In this document: piece by piece, positions 1 through 7,816 of the stretch
Numbering within the stretch: position 1 is the first letter of the stretch
Layout: every line of letters begins with the position of its first letter
NCBI GenBank assembly: GCA_934615235.1
Contig: CAKTTL010000061.1
Location: forward strand, 1 to 16,811
Length of the DNA: 16,811 nt
From: an uncultured Clostridia bacterium
GTDB lineage: Bacteria; Bacillota; Clostridia; Christensenellales; Aristaeellaceae
Direction of reading: 5' to 3'
Position numbers and translations under genes: made by a program
The notes under the pieces: model-generated
Told to the model about the DNA's origin: nothing
Databases searched by the model: none
What the model saw: only the letters and a program-made list of their open reading frames with translations

Positions 1-153
1 GAAACTGCTCCGGTCTTAATGGGCTGTGTTTGTTTCTTGGCCAATTTTTAGCAAAAGTGAACCATAAGAATTATTTCTCTAAAAGCACGCTGAATTATGC
101 CAGCACAGACACTTCACGCCCGTTCCCTTGTCGATTCTTTTCTTTTACAAAGT
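1..153. other. Noncoding left edge, downstream of the isomerase gene
   Basis: No convincing gene is seen in this stretch. It is the 3' flank of the sugar-isomerase gene, whose TGA stop is at 154-156 on the minus strand. A very weak minus-strand hairpin (GCTG-N8-CAGC, near 91-106) followed by a short T-rich run is the only terminator-like element, so the end of this operon is not clearly defined inside the window. Confidence 0.5.
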
Positions 154-1596
154 TCATTCGCAGCGTTCACCGCTGATAATATCCAGCTCCAAATCCATGA
201 TCTGTGCAAATGCACGGATCTCCGGTAAAAGGTTGCCGACACCCAGCGCAACATGATGGGTGGGTCCGGCCTCACACCATTTGCGCAGGAACTCCGTAAT
301 GGGCAAATCAAAGACGACACGAGTGTTTGTGTTGCCCGTCTGCGGTATTGCGCCACGGATAGAATTTCCTGATGCCGCCACCAGCTTAAAACGTCCTGTC
401 GGCAAAACGTTCATGCTCAGCATCGTAATGGGGCCGGATTTCAACGAAAATTCCACGCCAATACCGCTTCCAGACTTGCCATGGTATTTTTTCAGCTTCC
501 GCAGCACAGGTTTGCCCTCGCTAATGGCTACGTTGTGAGGTCCATCATGTCCCACAAGCACACAGTTCCCGTCCACATCGAAGGGATGCAGTTCTGCAAA
601 TGACCCACCTCCACCGATACGGTTCATAATCAGCATGGTTGCGGCGGTTTTCAGGTCTGCCTCTCCTGCCAGCGGAATACCGGCCGAGGTTAACAGCGTG
701 TTGCCGATGATCAGAGCGGCACCCATACGCTCGTACAAGTTATTATCTTCGCCCTTATAATAGTACGCCAGCGCAGTAAGACGGTTTTTTTCAACCAGCG
801 CATCCAGCGCACAGGCCATGCGCGCCGACCATTGAAGATCTTCAGGCTGTACATAATCCGTCAGGGGATCAATGGACGGATCCTGAATTGAGAAAACCTG
901 ACGAATCGTCTGAATTTTCCGGTCAATCTGTTCATCTGTCACAGCCTGAGCATACTTCGCCAGCTCACACATTTCCAGCATTTTTACATGGGATTTGAAA
1001 ACCGCGCTGAAGGCCGTCGGATCCGTGTGCATGTCATACATGCCCTCATAGGTGTGTCCCAGATAACCAAACTGGGCATACCGAAAGGCTGCCCGCGCCT
1101 CCATTGCTCGCTGCCAACGCAGAACTTCCCGGCGAATGGTTTCCTTTTGAAGGGAAGCGGCGACAATACAGGGCGGCGCTTTGCGCCCCAAACGCACATA
1201 TGCCCCGGCAATTTCCGGCATGGCGCAGATGTCATCGTTAACCAGCTGCATAAACGTGGTACAGTTGCCGTAGTCCAGGTGCGCCAATGGCTGGATGCCT
1301 ACGAGCACCTGCGGCGCATCCAGATAATTTGCAAACGGCGCCGCCACCGCAGAAGGCAGATAGGTAGTCAGCACTAGAAACACGCCGTCAACATCCTGCG
1401 CGCGAAGTGTACGCACCGTGTCGAAAGATTTTTCAACCGTATCCACATAATTCGTTACTATCACATCGGAGCTATCCGCCAGATATGCAGCGAACTCCTT
1501 TGCCTTTTTGCTCAGCTCCTCATACAGACCTTCAAATTGTTCAAAATATATGTAGTGCCCCAGAGGCACAACGGCAAGAACCGGCTTTTTTCTCAT
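154..1596 (-). CDS. L-arabinose/L-fucose isomerase-like protein
   Basis: A 480-residue cytoplasmic protein resembling the AraA/FucI aldose-ketose isomerase superfamily. Its length is close to that of L-arabinose isomerase (about 500). The spacing of candidate metal ligands matches AraA: Glu312 in AGEADL, Glu335 in SFAEL, His350 in VGHDGP, and His447/His448 in GPTHH (known AraA ligands are Glu306, Glu333, His350 and His450). It should interconvert an aldose and a ketose using a divalent metal such as Mn2+; the exact sugar cannot be read from sequence. The start at 1596 is chosen because GGGAGG lies just upstream; the in-frame ATG 27 bases earlier has no such site. It is the last gene of the operon, 20 bp after the esterase stop, so it probably feeds an imported monosaccharide into central metabolism. 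No matching kinase is present. Confidence 0.82.
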   Translation of the reverse strand: MRKKPVLAVVPLGHYIYFEQFEGLYEELSKKAKEFAAYLADSSDVIVTNYVDTVEKSFDTVRTLRAQDVDGVFLVLTTYLPSAVAAPFANYLDAPQVLVGIQPLAHLDYGNCTTFMQLVNDDICAMPEIAGAYVRLGRKAPPCIVAASLQKETIRREVLRWQRAMEARAAFRYAQFGYLGHTYEGMYDMHTDPTAFSAVFKSHVKMLEMCELAKYAQAVTDEQIDRKIQTIRQVFSIQDPSIDPLTDYVQPEDLQWSARMACALDALVEKNRLTALAYYYKGEDNNLYERMGAALIIGNTLLTSAGIPLAGEADLKTAATMLIMNRIGGGGSFAELHPFDVDGNCVLVGHDGPHNVAISEGKPVLRKLKKYHGKSGSGIGVEFSLKSGPITMLSMNVLPTGRFKLVAASGNSIRGAIPQTGNTNTRVVFDLPITEFLRKWCEAGPTHHVALGVGNLLPEIRAFAQIMDLELDIISGERCE

Positions 1597-1616
1597 GCTA
1601 TTTCCTCCCATTTTGA

Positions 1617-2681
1617 TTAACATCCCGCAGAAACGCCTGTGCTTTGCAAATGAGAGAGGAGAAAATCGATCTCCTCACCGTTCTGCGTCAGGCGATGATC
1701 TGCGTCAGAGACAATAATTTTCAGCTGCTGTTCCGCCCGTGCTTCCGCAAAGAAAGGCTTCAGGCGTTCCAGCTCGTTAAGCGCGGTAGCAACGGAAAAA
1801 ACGTGATCGTTTCTTCCGACATGCACGCACAGCGCCCGTGGCGCGATTAACGCACAGATTTCCGCATCCAGCATTACTGAGCCTGCATTCTTCCAGGCAA
1901 AATCATCCCAACAGTAAGCGTAGCGACTATTGAAAAACGCACAGGTTGCCGCAGCACGGATCCGCGTATCCAGCGCTGCCAGAAGCTGTGTGTAAAATCC
2001 GCCGTAGGAGAGTCCGATCATCCCCACGCGATCGCGCGATAGAATACTCAACGCGCTTAGCGCGTCCAAAGCTCGGGTCAGCGCAAACACCTCCAGGGCC
2101 GCAATACCGCCGCCGGCCTGCCGAAGCTGGGCGTTCAGTTTTCCACGTTCATTTGGCAGGGAATAGCTCGGAATCCCTGGATAGTGCGAATTTTCTTCCC
2201 ACAGTAACAATTGAGGCGCAAACACGGCGCAGCCACGATCCAGAAGCCTGGCTGTCATGTGATTGTAATTGTTTTCACCGTGCATATCCGCCGTCAGCTC
2301 AGGCGTTCCCCCGCCGCCATGCTGTGCGATAATCAATGGCAACGGTTCTTGCGCATCCGGCAGAAACAAAATTCCGTAAAAGGGCAGACCGGGCAGCACC
2401 TGAATTTGCAGCCTAAGAAACCTGGCATGCGCGCCGTAACGTTTTTCCTCGCATATTTGCAGTTCGGGAATGCCCTCGCATGAACAATTCAGAGGCCAGC
2501 CTAACAGTTCGCGTAGTCTGTTCCGCCAGACTTCCCGATTTTGCGCCACATCATGCGGCGTCGCTGTCTGCTCCCGAATGAGATCCATCTCTCTTCGCCG
2601 GGCGGCAATGATCGCGCGGATTCCATCCTGATAGGCGCTGCGATAAGGATTGGATACCGAAAAAGCTTCCGCAATTTCCAT
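1617..2681 (-). CDS. Alpha/beta hydrolase, acetyl-xylan-esterase/dienelactone-hydrolase type
   Basis: A 354-residue protein with no signal peptide, hence probably cytoplasmic. The core alpha/beta-hydrolase features are visible: an oxyanion-type HGGGG at 121-125, the nucleophile elbow GLSYGG with Ser225, a likely acid Asp292 in GRNDHVFS and a likely catalytic His329 in DADHR. The roughly 90 N-terminal residues are a helical cap-like extension (MEIAEAF...RELLGW), as in intracellular acyl-esterases of the AXE1/abhydrolase-7 type. The probable role is removal of acyl groups (for example acetyl) from an imported saccharide. The start at 2681 follows GGAG spaced by five bases; the frame stays open further upstream but would overlap the preceding enzyme. 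It lies 58 bp after the GH99-like gene and 20 bp before the isomerase gene. A peptidase role is possible but less likely given the neighbours. Confidence 0.78.
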   Translation of the reverse strand: MEIAEAFSVSNPYRSAYQDGIRAIIAARRREMDLIREQTATPHDVAQNREVWRNRLRELLGWPLNCSCEGIPELQICEEKRYGAHARFLRLQIQVLPGLPFYGILFLPDAQEPLPLIIAQHGGGGTPELTADMHGENNYNHMTARLLDRGCAVFAPQLLLWEENSHYPGIPSYSLPNERGKLNAQLRQAGGGIAALEVFALTRALDALSALSILSRDRVGMIGLSYGGFYTQLLAALDTRIRAAATCAFFNSRYAYCWDDFAWKNAGSVMLDAEICALIAPRALCVHVGRNDHVFSVATALNELERLKPFFAEARAEQQLKIIVSDADHRLTQNGEEIDFLLSHLQSTGVSAGC

Positions 2682-2706
2682 TGCTTCTCCACTCCTGTTT
2701 GGCGAA

Positions 2707-2730
2707 GCCGCCGGTGATGATACCGGCGGC
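2707..2730 (-). other. Intercistronic hairpin between the GH99-like and esterase genes
   Basis: A perfect 9-bp inverted repeat, GCCGCCGGT and ACCGGCGGC, separated by six bases, fills the short gap between the stop of the GH99-like gene and the esterase start. No T-run follows on the minus strand, so it is not a normal intrinsic terminator. It may protect the 3' end of the upstream message or mark an RNA processing point. Confidence 0.6.
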
Positions 2731-2739
2731 CTCCAAGCT

Positions 2740-3900
2740 TCATTCATTCTCGACAAATACGCGCCGCACTGCGTCCAGGTAAGCGAAGCCTTCCTCCTGA
2801 CTGGGTTCCATGAAGTTGCCTTCCGTCCACTCGTTCCAGGTGGTAAGCGTAATAAACTGACCTGTCGATTTTTCACTTTCAAAGAAACGCCTTGCCGCCC
2901 ACAGCGCGCGTTCAAAGTCCTGCGGATTCTTTTTGTCCGTAATCCAGCAGAAGGGATACCCCACGTTATCGTACATGTCATTCGGCACGGTGCGGGGAGA
3001 GGAATCCCAGCCCTGAGCAACCGTTATATTCATGGGCATCTTTACGGCGGCGGTGGATTTTTCGAACGTCTCGATGCCGTTATCCACAAATTCGCTGTAC
3101 GGGAAGGCTGGCCAAGTGGCGGTTTGCGGGTTCTTCGGTTCACCAGGCCAACCGTAGGTTGCACAGCCGTCCACGCCCACTTCCGTCAAAAGCCGGGTAT
3201 TTTCTGCAGGATCGTTGTCCATAAAATCGGGAATCTGACTGTGAACGGTAGCAATAAACAGTTCTCCCAGACCCGCCTCGCGTACCCGTCTGCGGAAATC
3301 ATCCAGCACCATGCGCGCGCTGTCAATGCCGCCCATACCCGCAATGAACATGGGGACATGCCACAGGATGAAGTACAGCTTGCCATCTACCCGAAGATAG
3401 TTTTCCCGCGGGAAATAATTCTTGATAATATAATTGGTACCGTTAAGGAATGTCTGCGGCGTCAACTCGCCAGACAGCAGCGATCGCGCGGCGTTGCGAT
3501 AGGGGGCGGGATGCACGTAAATCGAATCGTGATTGCACCACATCAGCGCAATTTTCATATCGCGATTGTTTTTCGCGCCAAAGAATCCCTCGTTCAGTGC
3601 TTTCAAGCGATAGCTTCCCTTCGTGTCGCCTTCGCCGAAGTCGTCATTGTACCAGTAAAAATCCCAAAGGAAGCCGTCCACACCATGGGTCAGCGCTGCG
3701 TCGATTTTCTTCTCCATCACCTTGGGATCGCTCTCATCTTCGTATCCCCACAGCGGATGGTAAATCTGATGTCCCGTAAAACGTTGAGCGGCATGGATGA
3801 CGCCCTGCCATTCCGTCCAGCCTTTGCCGTGCCAGAGAGCGTTTCTTGCATCGGGATGCCAGTTCGGAAAATACCATGCATATACCGGAATCTTGCTCAT
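2740..3900 (-). CDS. GH99-like / WbsX-family glycosidase-like protein
   Basis: A 386-residue protein that I recognise as the GH99-like WbsX family. It opens with the characteristic strand AWYFPNWH (residues 8-15), followed by GWTEW (27-31) and HGVDGFLWDFYW (72-83), and ends with the TTWNEWTEG signature (353-361, Glu357 and Glu360). This is the TIM-barrel layout shared with endo-alpha-mannosidase/mannanase-type GH99 enzymes. WbsX proteins have often been annotated as glycosyltransferases because they occur in surface-polysaccharide clusters. Here the gene sits in an import operon between a binding protein and an esterase/isomerase pair, which favours saccharide breakdown. No signal peptide is present, so it would act on imported saccharide in the cytoplasm. 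The start has GGAGG eight bases upstream. The substrate is unknown; an alpha-linked mannose- or deoxysugar-containing oligosaccharide is only a guess. Confidence 0.85.
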   Translation of the reverse strand: MSKIPVYAWYFPNWHPDARNALWHGKGWTEWQGVIHAAQRFTGHQIYHPLWGYEDESDPKVMEKKIDAALTHGVDGFLWDFYWYNDDFGEGDTKGSYRLKALNEGFFGAKNNRDMKIALMWCNHDSIYVHPAPYRNAARSLLSGELTPQTFLNGTNYIIKNYFPRENYLRVDGKLYFILWHVPMFIAGMGGIDSARMVLDDFRRRVREAGLGELFIATVHSQIPDFMDNDPAENTRLLTEVGVDGCATYGWPGEPKNPQTATWPAFPYSEFVDNGIETFEKSTAAVKMPMNITVAQGWDSSPRTVPNDMYDNVGYPFCWITDKKNPQDFERALWAARRFFESEKSTGQFITLTTWNEWTEGNFMEPSQEEGFAYLDAVRRVFVENE

Positions 3901-3930
3901 AGCGAGTTCCTCCGTTTTTTATATTAGATG

Positions 3931-3970
3931 AGATAAAAGAGGCCGGAGCGGAGTACCTTTCCGCTCCGGC
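3931..3970 (-). terminator. Hairpin after the first substrate-binding protein gene (weak terminator/attenuator)
   Basis: An 11-bp perfect stem (GCCGGAGCGGA / TCCGCTCCGGC, 3942-3970) with a seven-base loop lies just after the binding-protein stop. On the minus strand it is followed by CTCTTTTATCT, a broken T-run. This suits partial termination, which would keep the binding protein abundant relative to the downstream enzymes, and may also protect the upstream mRNA 3' end. The downstream gene starts only about 30 bp later with no clear promoter in between, so read-through is expected. Confidence 0.72.
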
Positions 3971-3979
3971 AAAAGAGAA

Positions 3980-5644
3980 TCAGTTGGCCTGATAGGCGTC
4001 GAAATAACGAGTGTAAATATCCATGTATTCCTTCACGCCATAAGCTTCCAGGGTAGCGATGAAATTATCGTATTCTTTTTCAATCGAAGCTTCGCCGGTG
4101 ATAAACTTCGCTTCCATGGACGCGACATAATCATCCAGCGGAGTCACAAGCTCGGTCACGCGCTCCATATCCTCGGCCGAGAAGAACAGCGACGGCACCT
4201 GAGACACGTAATAGGGGGAATAGGTCTGCTGCTGATCAACTTCGTCTGCGCGGCTCACATCGCCGTTTTTGAACAGCTGACCGACAGCGCTGTCCGGATA
4301 TTCCTGGCCCAGGGCAATCTTATAGGGGGCGTAGCCCGTGCAGTTGAAGCCCGGCAAACTCCAGATGGACAGGTTGGTAATGCGGTGCGTCCAGGCAGAA
4401 GTCATATCCTCGGGCATGTTGTAAGCGATGGCGTTCGCTTCCGCATCGAAATAGTGGCCGTCGTGATTCCAGTCCAGATCGCTGCCGGCTTCGGGGCCAT
4501 ACGTGGCATAGACATACCACTCCAGCGTATACATGTTGTCCGCAAGATTCGCCAACGCGGCGGCAGTCTCATCGTCCAGATCAGCGTTGAGAACCATCGT
4601 CGCCGTCTGGTAAACGGATTTCGGGCCAGGCCAGACAGGCGTCTTGCCCTCTTCGGTGGTCAGAGGATGAATGGAGCGCCATTCGGCCTGATGATCCGGA
4701 TCGTACACATAGGGGGCGGACTGACCGCAGAAGCCCACGACGCCCTCCAGCACAGTAGCCTGTACCTGGGTTTCCGCCTGCGTGAACATGTCCGGCGCAA
4801 TGAGACCTTCGTTCCACAGATCGTTCATATATTCCAGATAGTCCTTATAGCTGGCTTCGTAAGGCATATAGACGATTTTCGGAGCGTCGCCGTTGTAATC
4901 AATAGCAATGCCTCCGTCATGGTTGCCGATATAGCCAAAGCTGCTCCAGATGAACTGGCGCTCAGACTGTCCCTCATTCCAGGCGCCATCCCACGGCACT
5001 TCGTCAGTCGCATCGCCATTTCCGTTCGCATCCTGGTCGCGGAAGGCGATCAGCATCTGCTTAAACTCTTCCAGCGTATCAGGCTGCTCAAGTCCCAGGT
5101 TTTCCAGCCACTTGCTCTGTACAAAGAAGCGCACATCATAGCTCCAGATATTGCTGAAGGCCGGGAAGCCATAAATGTTGCCATCCGTGGCAGTAATGGC
5201 GGCACGGGATTCGGGGTTGGCGTCCAGATAGGCGCTCAGCGTGGGACAATACGCCAGCAGATCGTTGATCGGGTGGAAGATCTGATCGCTCACACCGTAC
5301 TTCACAATCTTGTCGCAGTTGAAGTTGTATCCCAGAATGGCGTCGGGCATATCGCCGCTGTTGAGCATCATGGCGATGCGCTCGTCAGCAGCGCTGGGAT
5401 CAACCACAGTCCATTCCACATTCAAGCCGGAATATTTGTCGATATACTGACACATCCAGTTGCGTTCGGGCTTGAAGTCTACCGCGCCCCACTGGGGAAT
5501 AACCATGATGGATACGTCCACCGGTTCGTTGACAACCGGGAAACCGGGCTCTACATTGATCTTCTCAATCAGAGCGGTTTCCGCCAGCGCGCTGCCTGCA
5601 AACAGGAGCAGTGCAATAACCAGGGCAATCAGTCTTTTGTTCAT
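3980..5644 (-). CDS. Extracellular substrate-binding protein of an LplA/YtcQ-type ABC importer
   Basis: A 554-residue secreted binding protein that should capture an oligosaccharide outside the membrane and pass it to the two permeases encoded just upstream. Residues 1-21 form a signal peptide (MNKR, a hydrophobic core, then GSALA before Glu22). The cleavage site is signal-peptidase-I-like, with no lipobox cysteine. The mature part is of the long LplA/YtcQ type: an acidic loop at 203-215 (DQDANGNGDATDE), a common calcium-binding-like motif in this subfamily, and a second one at 391-400 (DWNHDGHYFD). The ribosome binding site AAGGAGG is excellent. It follows the YtcP-type permease by 47 bp. 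High expression is suggested by the strong initiation site and the hairpin after the stop. The ligand is unknown; the adjoining glycosidase, esterase and isomerase suggest an acylated oligosaccharide. Confidence 0.88.
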   Translation of the reverse strand: MNKRLIALVIALLLFAGSALAETALIEKINVEPGFPVVNEPVDVSIMVIPQWGAVDFKPERNWMCQYIDKYSGLNVEWTVVDPSAADERIAMMLNSGDMPDAILGYNFNCDKIVKYGVSDQIFHPINDLLAYCPTLSAYLDANPESRAAITATDGNIYGFPAFSNIWSYDVRFFVQSKWLENLGLEQPDTLEEFKQMLIAFRDQDANGNGDATDEVPWDGAWNEGQSERQFIWSSFGYIGNHDGGIAIDYNGDAPKIVYMPYEASYKDYLEYMNDLWNEGLIAPDMFTQAETQVQATVLEGVVGFCGQSAPYVYDPDHQAEWRSIHPLTTEEGKTPVWPGPKSVYQTATMVLNADLDDETAAALANLADNMYTLEWYVYATYGPEAGSDLDWNHDGHYFDAEANAIAYNMPEDMTSAWTHRITNLSIWSLPGFNCTGYAPYKIALGQEYPDSAVGQLFKNGDVSRADEVDQQQTYSPYYVSQVPSLFFSAEDMERVTELVTPLDDYVASMEAKFITGEASIEKEYDNFIATLEAYGVKEYMDIYTRYFDAYQAN

Positions 5645-5691
5645 GGGAAAACCTCCTTTTTATTTATTGCACAGCGCAAGCGCTGAAACAA

Positions 5692-6618
5692 TTACCCCTT
5701 GACAGAGCCAACCATAACGCCCTTGACGAAATACTTCTGAACAAAGGGATAGGCTATCAGTACGGGCAGGTTGGCAATGATGATCAGCGAATACTTCATG
5801 GTTTCCGCCAGCCGCTGACGGCGCAGCAAATCCGCCATCGCCTCTGCCGACATCCCTTCCACATTCGCGCCGATGGTCTGGTTCATCATCAGCACCTGCC
5901 GCATGACCAGCTGCAGCGGGAACAGCGACGAATCATTCAGAAACAGCAGGCCGTTGAAATAGCTGTTCCAGTGTCCGGCCGCATGGTACAGCACCATTAC
6001 GGCAATGATGGCCCCCGATAGAGGGAGCACAATCTGTCCGAAAATACGCAGTTCTCCCGCACCGTCAATCTTCGCGGCTTCTCGCAGCGTGTCAGGGAAA
6101 GCCGCAAAATTCGTTCGGACGATAATCATGTTATACACGCTGAATGCGCCCGGCACAATCATAACGGCCGGGTTGTTTACCAGTCCCAACGATTTGATCA
6201 GCAGATAATAGGGAATCGTCCCGCCGGAAAAATACATGGTAAACAGAAAGTACCCCATTAAAATCCCTCTGCCCTTAAGCTGTGGACGGGACAGACCATA
6301 GGCGGCGGGCAGTAGAAGAAGCAGGTTATAAGCCGTGCCCAGCGTAGCGTATATCAACGTATTGCGATAGCCTGTCCATACCGCGCCGTAGTTGAGCACG
6401 GAGCGATAGGAATCCAGCGTGACGCCTACAGGCCATAGAAACACCCGGCCGGAAATCACCGCCGTGGGATCCGAAAAGGAAGCGACAACCGTGTAGTACA
6501 GCGGATAAGCGCACAGAAGGATTACAACGGCCGTCAAGATCAGATTGACCGCATCAAATACCCGGTCAAAGTGAGTTCGTGCTTCTATAGAAGAGCTCTT
6601 CGAAACGTGCTTTTTCAT
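5692..6618 (-). CDS. Sugar ABC transporter permease, YtcP/LplC type
   Basis: A 308-residue inner-membrane permease. After a short basic N-terminus come a first transmembrane segment (about 25-47) and several more hydrophobic stretches. The cytoplasmic EAA loop (LREAAKIDGAGELRIFGQIVLPL, about 178-200), which docks the ATPase, is intact. The C-terminus QKYFVKGVMVGSVKG is the usual ending of this family. The start at 6618 is chosen because GGGAG precedes it; a GTG 21 bases further upstream would overlap the preceding stop. It follows the LplB-type permease by 14 bp, pairs with it as a heterodimer and precedes the binding protein. No ATPase gene is nearby, so a shared MsmX-like ATPase encoded elsewhere is the likely motor. 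Confidence 0.9.
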   Translation of the reverse strand: MKKHVSKSSSIEARTHFDRVFDAVNLILTAVVILLCAYPLYYTVVASFSDPTAVISGRVFLWPVGVTLDSYRSVLNYGAVWTGYRNTLIYATLGTAYNLLLLLPAAYGLSRPQLKGRGILMGYFLFTMYFSGGTIPYYLLIKSLGLVNNPAVMIVPGAFSVYNMIIVRTNFAAFPDTLREAAKIDGAGELRIFGQIVLPLSGAIIAVMVLYHAAGHWNSYFNGLLFLNDSSLFPLQLVMRQVLMMNQTIGANVEGMSAEAMADLLRRQRLAETMKYSLIIIANLPVLIAYPFVQKYFVKGVMVGSVKG

Positions 6619-6632
6619 AACGCGCTCCCTTC

Positions 6633-7577
6633 TTACCACAAAGAGGTTTCGCCCACAGAGCGTGAAATCTGGTTTACCAATATGAGGATCGCTGCATTAA
6701 TTGCGTTATTGAACAATCCGATAGCGGTTGTATAGCTGAATTGGCCTTCCAAAATACCAAGCCTGTATGTGTAGGTGGAGATGACTTCGCTTACATCCCG
6801 GTTCAGATCGTTCTGAAGCAGATAGACCTTTTCGAACCCGATATTCAATACCGTACCGGAGCGCATAATCAACAGGATGACGATCGTCGGCAAAATAGCA
6901 GGGACGTCAATGTACAGAATTTTCTGCAAACGATTCGCGCCGTCAATACGAGCAGCCTCCAGCGTTTCCGCATCCACCGTTGACAGAGCGGATAAATAGA
7001 TGATGGTATTCCAGCCTGTGTGCTGCCAGATTTCCGATACCACGTAGATGGTACGGTAAGCGCTGGACTTGCCCATAAAGTTAACTGCCTCGCCCCCCAG
7101 AGACGTAATAATCAGGTTAACAATACCGCTTTGACGATCCAGCACCAAGCTGATGAGCCCCGCAATGGCGACCATGGAAATGAAATGGGGCATATAGGTG
7201 ATCATTTGCGTAACCTTCTTGAGGCGCGGGAAACGAATTTCGTTAATCATGAACGCCAGAAGAATGGGAAGCGGAAAGGTGAACACCAGATTATAGAAGG
7301 AAAGCAGCAACGTATTCCGCATCAGTTGCCCGAAGTTGGGCGATTGAATAAAACGAGTGAAGTATTTCAGGCCAACCCAGCTGCTGCCCAAGATGCCTTG
7401 TTTAATTTTAAAATTGCGAAAGGCAATCTGAACGCCGTAAATAGGAATATAACGAAAAATCAGCACATCCAAAAAGGCAGGAAGAATCAGCAGGTAGAAT
7501 ACCCAGTTCGCCCGCATATAACGGACAAAGCGCTGCCATCGTTCACCCCGGATTCCCGTGAGGTTTCTATTCTGCAT
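6633..7577 (-). CDS. Sugar ABC transporter permease, LplB/YteP type
   Basis: A 314-residue membrane protein, partner of the following permease. Motifs typical of LplB are present: NWVFYLLILPAFLDVLIFRYIPIYGVQIAF (about 24-53) with the first membrane segment, YMPHFIS (128-134) and the ATPase-docking EAA loop ETLEAARIDGANRLQKILYIDVP (about 205-227). The ATG at 7577 is preferred because GGAG lies eight bases upstream; a GTG six bases earlier is too close to that site. It is the first gene of the enzyme-containing operon and is divergent from the membrane AraC regulator, so its promoter lies in the 279-bp space between them. Together with the next permease it should import an oligosaccharide delivered by the binding protein at 3980-5644. 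Confidence 0.9.
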   Translation of the reverse strand: MQNRNLTGIRGERWQRFVRYMRANWVFYLLILPAFLDVLIFRYIPIYGVQIAFRNFKIKQGILGSSWVGLKYFTRFIQSPNFGQLMRNTLLLSFYNLVFTFPLPILLAFMINEIRFPRLKKVTQMITYMPHFISMVAIAGLISLVLDRQSGIVNLIITSLGGEAVNFMGKSSAYRTIYVVSEIWQHTGWNTIIYLSALSTVDAETLEAARIDGANRLQKILYIDVPAILPTIVILLIMRSGTVLNIGFEKVYLLQNDLNRDVSEVISTYTYRLGILEGQFSYTTAIGLFNNAINAAILILVNQISRSVGETSLW

Positions 7578-7645
7578 GATCACTGCTCCTCATGTTTGCG
7601 TCACGAAGGTTTCGCTTCGCCGTCGCTTGATTATGAACTGCATTC

Positions 7646-7674
7646 AGCTTAGCAAGCGTAGCAATTTTTTTCAA
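7646..7674 (-). promoter_or_regulatory. Candidate promoter of the importer/enzyme operon
   Basis: On the minus strand TTGAAA (7669-7674) is followed after 17 bp by TAAGCT (7646-7651), with TG one base before the -10, an extended -10 form. It would give a leader of about 60 nt before the LplB-type gene. The -10 is poor, which would fit an activator-dependent promoter. No clear operator half-sites could be picked out. Confidence 0.35.
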
Positions 7675-7786
7675 TCAGATTTACTTGCTTTCTCGCCTAA
7701 AAAGCAGAAAAAATGATATGAATTTCTTGCAAATCAAGCTGCTTTTGAATACAAAAAGTTTAGATCGGCCAAATCAGCTCTATAAA

Positions 7787-7816
7787 TTGACGCAAAACAG
7801 CGCATTCTGTTATAAT
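7787..7816 (+). promoter_or_regulatory. Vegetative promoter of the AraC regulator gene
   Basis: TTGACG (7787-7792) is followed by an 18-bp spacer and a perfect TATAAT (7811-7816). The predicted start of transcription is about 7823, giving a short leader of about 35 nt that contains AGGAG before the ATG at 7857. This is the best vegetative promoter match on the plus strand and suggests constitutive expression of the regulator. Confidence 0.75.

Noticed and set aside
2650..3927. Long open frame on the plus strand (425 codons) opposite the GH99-like gene
   Set aside because: It is antisense to well-supported genes, has no ribosome binding site, and its translation has no recognisable domain; it reflects codon bias of the true strand.
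5672..5685. Small palindrome CAGCGCAAGCGCTG between the permease and binding protein 1
   Set aside because: Only a five-pair stem with a four-base loop and no T-run; it could be an RNA feature but cannot be separated from chance.
4385..5686. Long open frame on the plus strand (433 codons) opposite binding protein 1
   Set aside because: Same reasoning: antisense to a clear secreted binding protein, low-complexity isoleucine/valine/histidine-rich translation typical of a reverse frame.
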